DNA of 64,000 bases, from contig NZ_PREX01000004.1 of assembly GCF_009935905.1 (NCBI RefSeq), positions 1 to 64,000 of the forward strand. Reading direction: 5' to 3'. Each line of letters starts with the position of its first letter. The first letter of the stretch is position 1. The translations under genes were made by a program, and so were the position numbers. The stretch is from Alkalibacterium sp. MB6 (lineage in GTDB: Bacteria > Bacillota > Bacilli > Lactobacillales > Carnobacteriaceae_A). Positions 61,796 through 64,000 of the stretch are shown here, piece by piece. The notes under the pieces were generated by a model. That model did not search any database. It saw nothing but the letters and a program-made list of their open reading frames with translations, and was not told the origin of the DNA.

Positions 61796-63067
61796 ATGAA
61801 CGATGTTGGGAATACATTGCAACGTGGGTTCAATCAATTTATTGATTTCTTACCACAGTTGCTAATGGGTATCATTCTGGTGTTGGTAGCTTGGGTGGTT
61901 GCAACGCTCGTTAAGAAAGCAATCGTCAAAGGCTTGGAGGCAACAGGTTTAGCAGACAAACTAAGAAATTGGGGCGCTGCAAACGACCAGGATGAAGGGC
62001 GCTCGATGATTTCTGCTATAGGAAATATAGGTTATTTCTTAGTATGGGTACTATTTTTACCAGGAATCTTTTCTGTATTTGGATTAGATGCTATTGGAAG
62101 ACCCATCACAAATATGATCGATAAAGCACTTGCATTCTTACCTAATATAATCGGAGCCATTATTATACTTCTATTAGGTTTCTATGCAGCTAAGTTTGTG
62201 AAGAATCTAGTGTATAATATAGCCGTTGCAGCAAACTTGGATCGATTTTTAAACAAATTGACTGGGTCAGGTGCAGACACAGACTCAGAATCTGTACAAG
62301 AAAACAAACACACGATTGCCAATGTTTTGGCTAATATTGTGTATATTCTCATTTTGATTCCAATCATTTTGGCAGCACTTGATGTATTGAATATTGATAC
62401 GATTGCACAGCCAATCAGCGACGTCCTCAATACGATTCTACAAGCTATTCCAAATATCTTGGTAGCTGTTGTTCTATTGGCAGTAGGTATGGCATTAGCT
62501 AAATTTGCTGGTGATATCTTAACAGATTTATTAAGAGGAACAGGCTTTAACAAGTATTCTTCATACTTGAAACGTTCAAGCAATATCGATATTGACCTAG
62601 CTAAATTAGTTGGTCAAGTTGTGGCATTCTTAATTGGTTTATTCTTCTTAGTTGAAGCATTAAACGTCTTGAACCTAGCAATGCTAAATGGAATTATTGC
62701 GGCAATCATCGCATACCTTCCAAACGTATTGTTCGCAGCGATCATTATTGGACTAGCCTTTATTGGTGGAAGCATGCTAGCTTCTTCTATTAGAAAAGCA
62801 ACAGGCAGCAAAGTTGCTGGAGCAGCCGTTCAGTATATCATCATTGCATTCGGTATATTCATGGCATTGAACCAATTGAACTTTGCGACAACCATTGTTA
62901 ACACAGCATTCATGTTCGTTATGGGAGCCTTAGCAGTCGGATTCGCCCTAGCCTTTGGATTAGGCGGACGTGACTTTGCTAGAAAACAACTGGAACGCGC
63001 TGACAGTAAGATTGAAAAAGAAAGTGCAAAACCAGCCGAACCAGGCGACAATACCCCAGAACTATAA
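61796..63067 (+). CDS. MscS-related membrane protein with repeated conserved TM helices
   Basis: A membrane protein of 423 residues. It contains several copies of the amphipathic TM_helix motif (LPQLLMGIILVLVAWVVA, LPNIIGAIIILLLGFYAAKF, IPNILVAVVLLAVGMALAKF, LPNVLFAAIIIGLAFIGGSM, each followed by a soluble turn), typical of CmpX/TM-helix proteins annotated as mechanosensitive ion channels. The MscS beta domain itself is not evident, so gating activity is uncertain. The C-terminus is charged and cytoplasmic (KIEKESAKPAEPG). The start is ATG 61796 after AAAAGGAG. It is monocistronic, with a good vegetative promoter. A role in osmotic protection is likely. Confidence 0.87.
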   Translation: MNDVGNTLQRGFNQFIDFLPQLLMGIILVLVAWVVATLVKKAIVKGLEATGLADKLRNWGAANDQDEGRSMISAIGNIGYFLVWVLFLPGIFSVFGLDAIGRPITNMIDKALAFLPNIIGAIIILLLGFYAAKFVKNLVYNIAVAANLDRFLNKLTGSGADTDSESVQENKHTIANVLANIVYILILIPIILAALDVLNIDTIAQPISDVLNTILQAIPNILVAVVLLAVGMALAKFAGDILTDLLRGTGFNKYSSYLKRSSNIDIDLAKLVGQVVAFLIGLFFLVEALNVLNLAMLNGIIAAIIAYLPNVLFAAIIIGLAFIGGSMLASSIRKATGSKVAGAAVQYIIIAFGIFMALNQLNFATTIVNTAFMFVMGALAVGFALAFGLGGRDFARKQLERADSKIEKESAKPAEPGDNTPEL

Positions 63068-63082
63068 GATCATTAAATAAGG

Positions 63083-63116
63083 AAAGCTTCTGCCTCAACT
63101 GGCAGAAGCTTTTTTC
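63083..63116 (+). terminator. Terminator after the TM-helix channel gene
   Basis: AAAGCTTCTGCC (63083-63094) and GGCAGAAGCTTT (63101-63112), perfect 12-bp stem, T-tail. Confidence 0.95.
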
Positions 63117-63137
63117 TTTCTAAAAAGATTAAAGCGA

Positions 63138-63160
63138 AGAGAATTGCAGGGCAATTCTCT
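63138..63160. repeat. Short perfect hairpin upstream of the 63-kb repeat array
   Basis: AGAGAATTGC, AGG, GCAATTCTCT: a 10-bp stem without a T-run, 22 bp after the terminator. Confidence 0.55.
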
Positions 63161-63204
63161 ACAAAATAAAGACCTTAGTGACTACTTGTTTGAAATAGTT
63201 GCTT

Positions 63205-63324
63205 GAGTAGTCACATAAACTCGATTAACTGCTCACTCGAGGCAATGATTTTAACTGAGTGGACAGTCAAAACGAGTTAACTTCCCACTCAAGGCAATAC
63301 GTTAACCGAGTAGTCGTTTAAATC
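63205..63324. repeat. Array of 51/52-bp tandem repeats (2.3 copies)
   Basis: Units start GAGTAGTCAC (63205), GAGTGGACAG (63257) and GAGTAGTCGT (63308, partial), 52 and 51 bp apart. Each complete unit carries TAACTKCYCACTC about 25 bp in and a GGCAAT segment after that. The copy at 63205 is preceded by GTGACTACT near 63178-63186, an inverted piece of the unit start. The array lies between convergent genes. No gene is seen in 63068-63328. Confidence 0.88.
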
Positions 63325-63328
63325 AATA

Positions 63329-64000
63329 CTAGACGTAGTATCTTGATTTACTCCCACCCATCATCTGATAGCGTGACTTTAATACTCTTCTTATTGTTTT
63401 AACCGATAAATCTTCACCACACCATTGAACGATAGTCTGCACAGTGATTTGTTTAGTAGGAAATAAAATATTGAAATGTTCAACTTGAGAAGTGATCATC
63501 TCTGTAAGTGATAACTGGTGACCACACATTCGACAAGAACTTAATCGTTGAGTCAACAAAATATCATATGACCCACACGAAATACAGGTAATTCCTTTTT
63601 TTAAAGTATCAAAAGAATAATCAGGTAAACGGAGATTATAGGGACTCTTTTCAAGATTAACTTGAAGTAATTTGTTAGCTAAGTAATGATGCTCTTTCTT
63701 TAACGGTCGTGATTGATTTAGCTGAGACAAATGCGAGGGAATTTGTCCACTCAAGACAACAGGTAAGTCAGATTTTAATTCATATAAAACAAAGGACGAG
63801 TTGACGTAGACGACAAATGATTTAACCGCCAGATTAAATCCCCAAAATCGTAACTGTTGCTTCAATAATATGACCGTTCGATTCAATTGGTCCAAGGGAT
63901 TGGTTAGTTCATATCCAGTCGAGCTTCGCAATAGATCAGTTTTGTGAATATATTCCCCTTCATAGTTCTTTATTTCATATAAGTAAATGCCGCTGCCAGT
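63329..64000 (-). CDS. NERD-domain protein with zinc ribbon (N-terminus beyond window)
   Basis: The frame is open to the window edge, so the N-terminus is missing; 223 residues are visible. The first part reads IYLYEIKNYEGEYI and later NPLDQLNRTVILLKQQL, the core strand and helix of the nuclease-related domain NERD. The E-x-K of the restriction-like fold is present. Residues about 140-165 hold two CxxC pairs (CISC and CRMC), a probable zinc ribbon, and the C-terminal 50 residues look like a small helical DNA-binding region. Its first internal start-like codon (TTG at 63931) is not preceded by a ribosome site. Substrate unknown; it could act in DNA processing or defence. Confidence 0.8.
   Translation of the reverse strand, partial: TGSGIYLYEIKNYEGEYIHKTDLLRSSTGYELTNPLDQLNRTVILLKQQLRFWGFNLAVKSFVVYVNSSFVLYELKSDLPVVLSGQIPSHLSQLNQSRPLKKEHHYLANKLLQVNLEKSPYNLRLPDYSFDTLKKGITCISCGSYDILLTQRLSSCRMCGHQLSLTEMITSQVEHFNILFPTKQITVQTIVQWCGEDLSVKTIRRVLKSRYQMMGGSKSRYYV

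Noticed and set aside
42178-63324. CRISPR arrays
   Set aside because: The whole 51/52-bp unit repeats without unique spacers, and no cas genes are present.

Overview
The window is a chromosomal segment of a low-GC Gram-positive bacterium of the order Lactobacillales. Evidence for this is the AGGAGG-type ribosome sites, frequent GTG and TTG starts, extended -10 promoters (TGn-TATAAT), lipobox proteins, a LysM glucosaminidase, a leucine T-box, a lysine riboswitch, and gene orders typical of Bacilli (yqhT-efp-asp23-nusB-xseA-xseB-ispA-tlyA-argR-recN; ytgP/murJ-rsuA). Very acidic extracellular proteins, an NhaC-type carrier and a glycine cleavage system suggest a marine or alkaliphilic Carnobacteriaceae such as Alkalibacterium or Marinilactibacillus. 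That placement is inference, because no rRNA is present.

Layout. 0-1.5 kb: end of an unknown gene, a VanZ-like protein, yebC. 1.6-5.7 kb: a complete comGA-comGG competence pseudopilus operon. 5.9-14.5 kb: translation, isoprenoid, DNA-repair and arginine-regulation housekeeping genes. 14.5-18.7 kb: a tiny DUF4044 membrane protein divergent from gnd, then an ArlRS-like two-component system. 18.8-22.9 kb: yidC and acyP, divergent from an FtsK/SpoIIIE translocase. 23-28 kb: a BMP-type nucleoside ABC transporter (lipoprotein, ATPase, two permeases), with a structured leader before the lipoprotein gene. 28-33 kb: an ATP-grasp enzyme, mnmM and a nine-LysM autolysin. 33.3-42.1 kb: a PTS IICB, T-box-controlled leuS, an ABC exporter, a MurJ-type flippase and a pseudouridine synthase. 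42.1-48.9 kb: a 51-bp repeat array, a small membrane protein, nnrD, pepV, a TolA-like anchored protein, a GerMN lipoprotein and an iron alcohol dehydrogenase. 49-54.3 kb: gcvT-gcvH-gcvPA-gcvPB plus an atypical SDR. 54.4-64 kb: a second repeat array, a nucleoside deoxyribosyltransferase, a lysine-riboswitch-controlled NhaC carrier, a macrodomain protein, DUF368, a ClC channel, YlxP with an unknown partner, an MscS-like TM-helix protein, a third repeat array and a truncated NERD/zinc-ribbon protein.

Genes are mostly in short operons closed by strong intrinsic terminators, many of them bidirectional between convergent genes. I see no phage, insertion sequence, CRISPR, tRNA or rRNA. Most of the window is ordinary core genome. 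The least explained items are a family of 51/52-bp tandem intergenic repeats at three sites, the leader before the BMP lipoprotein gene, an SDR lacking its catalytic Tyr/Lys in the gcv operon, and an uncharacterised protein paired with YlxP.
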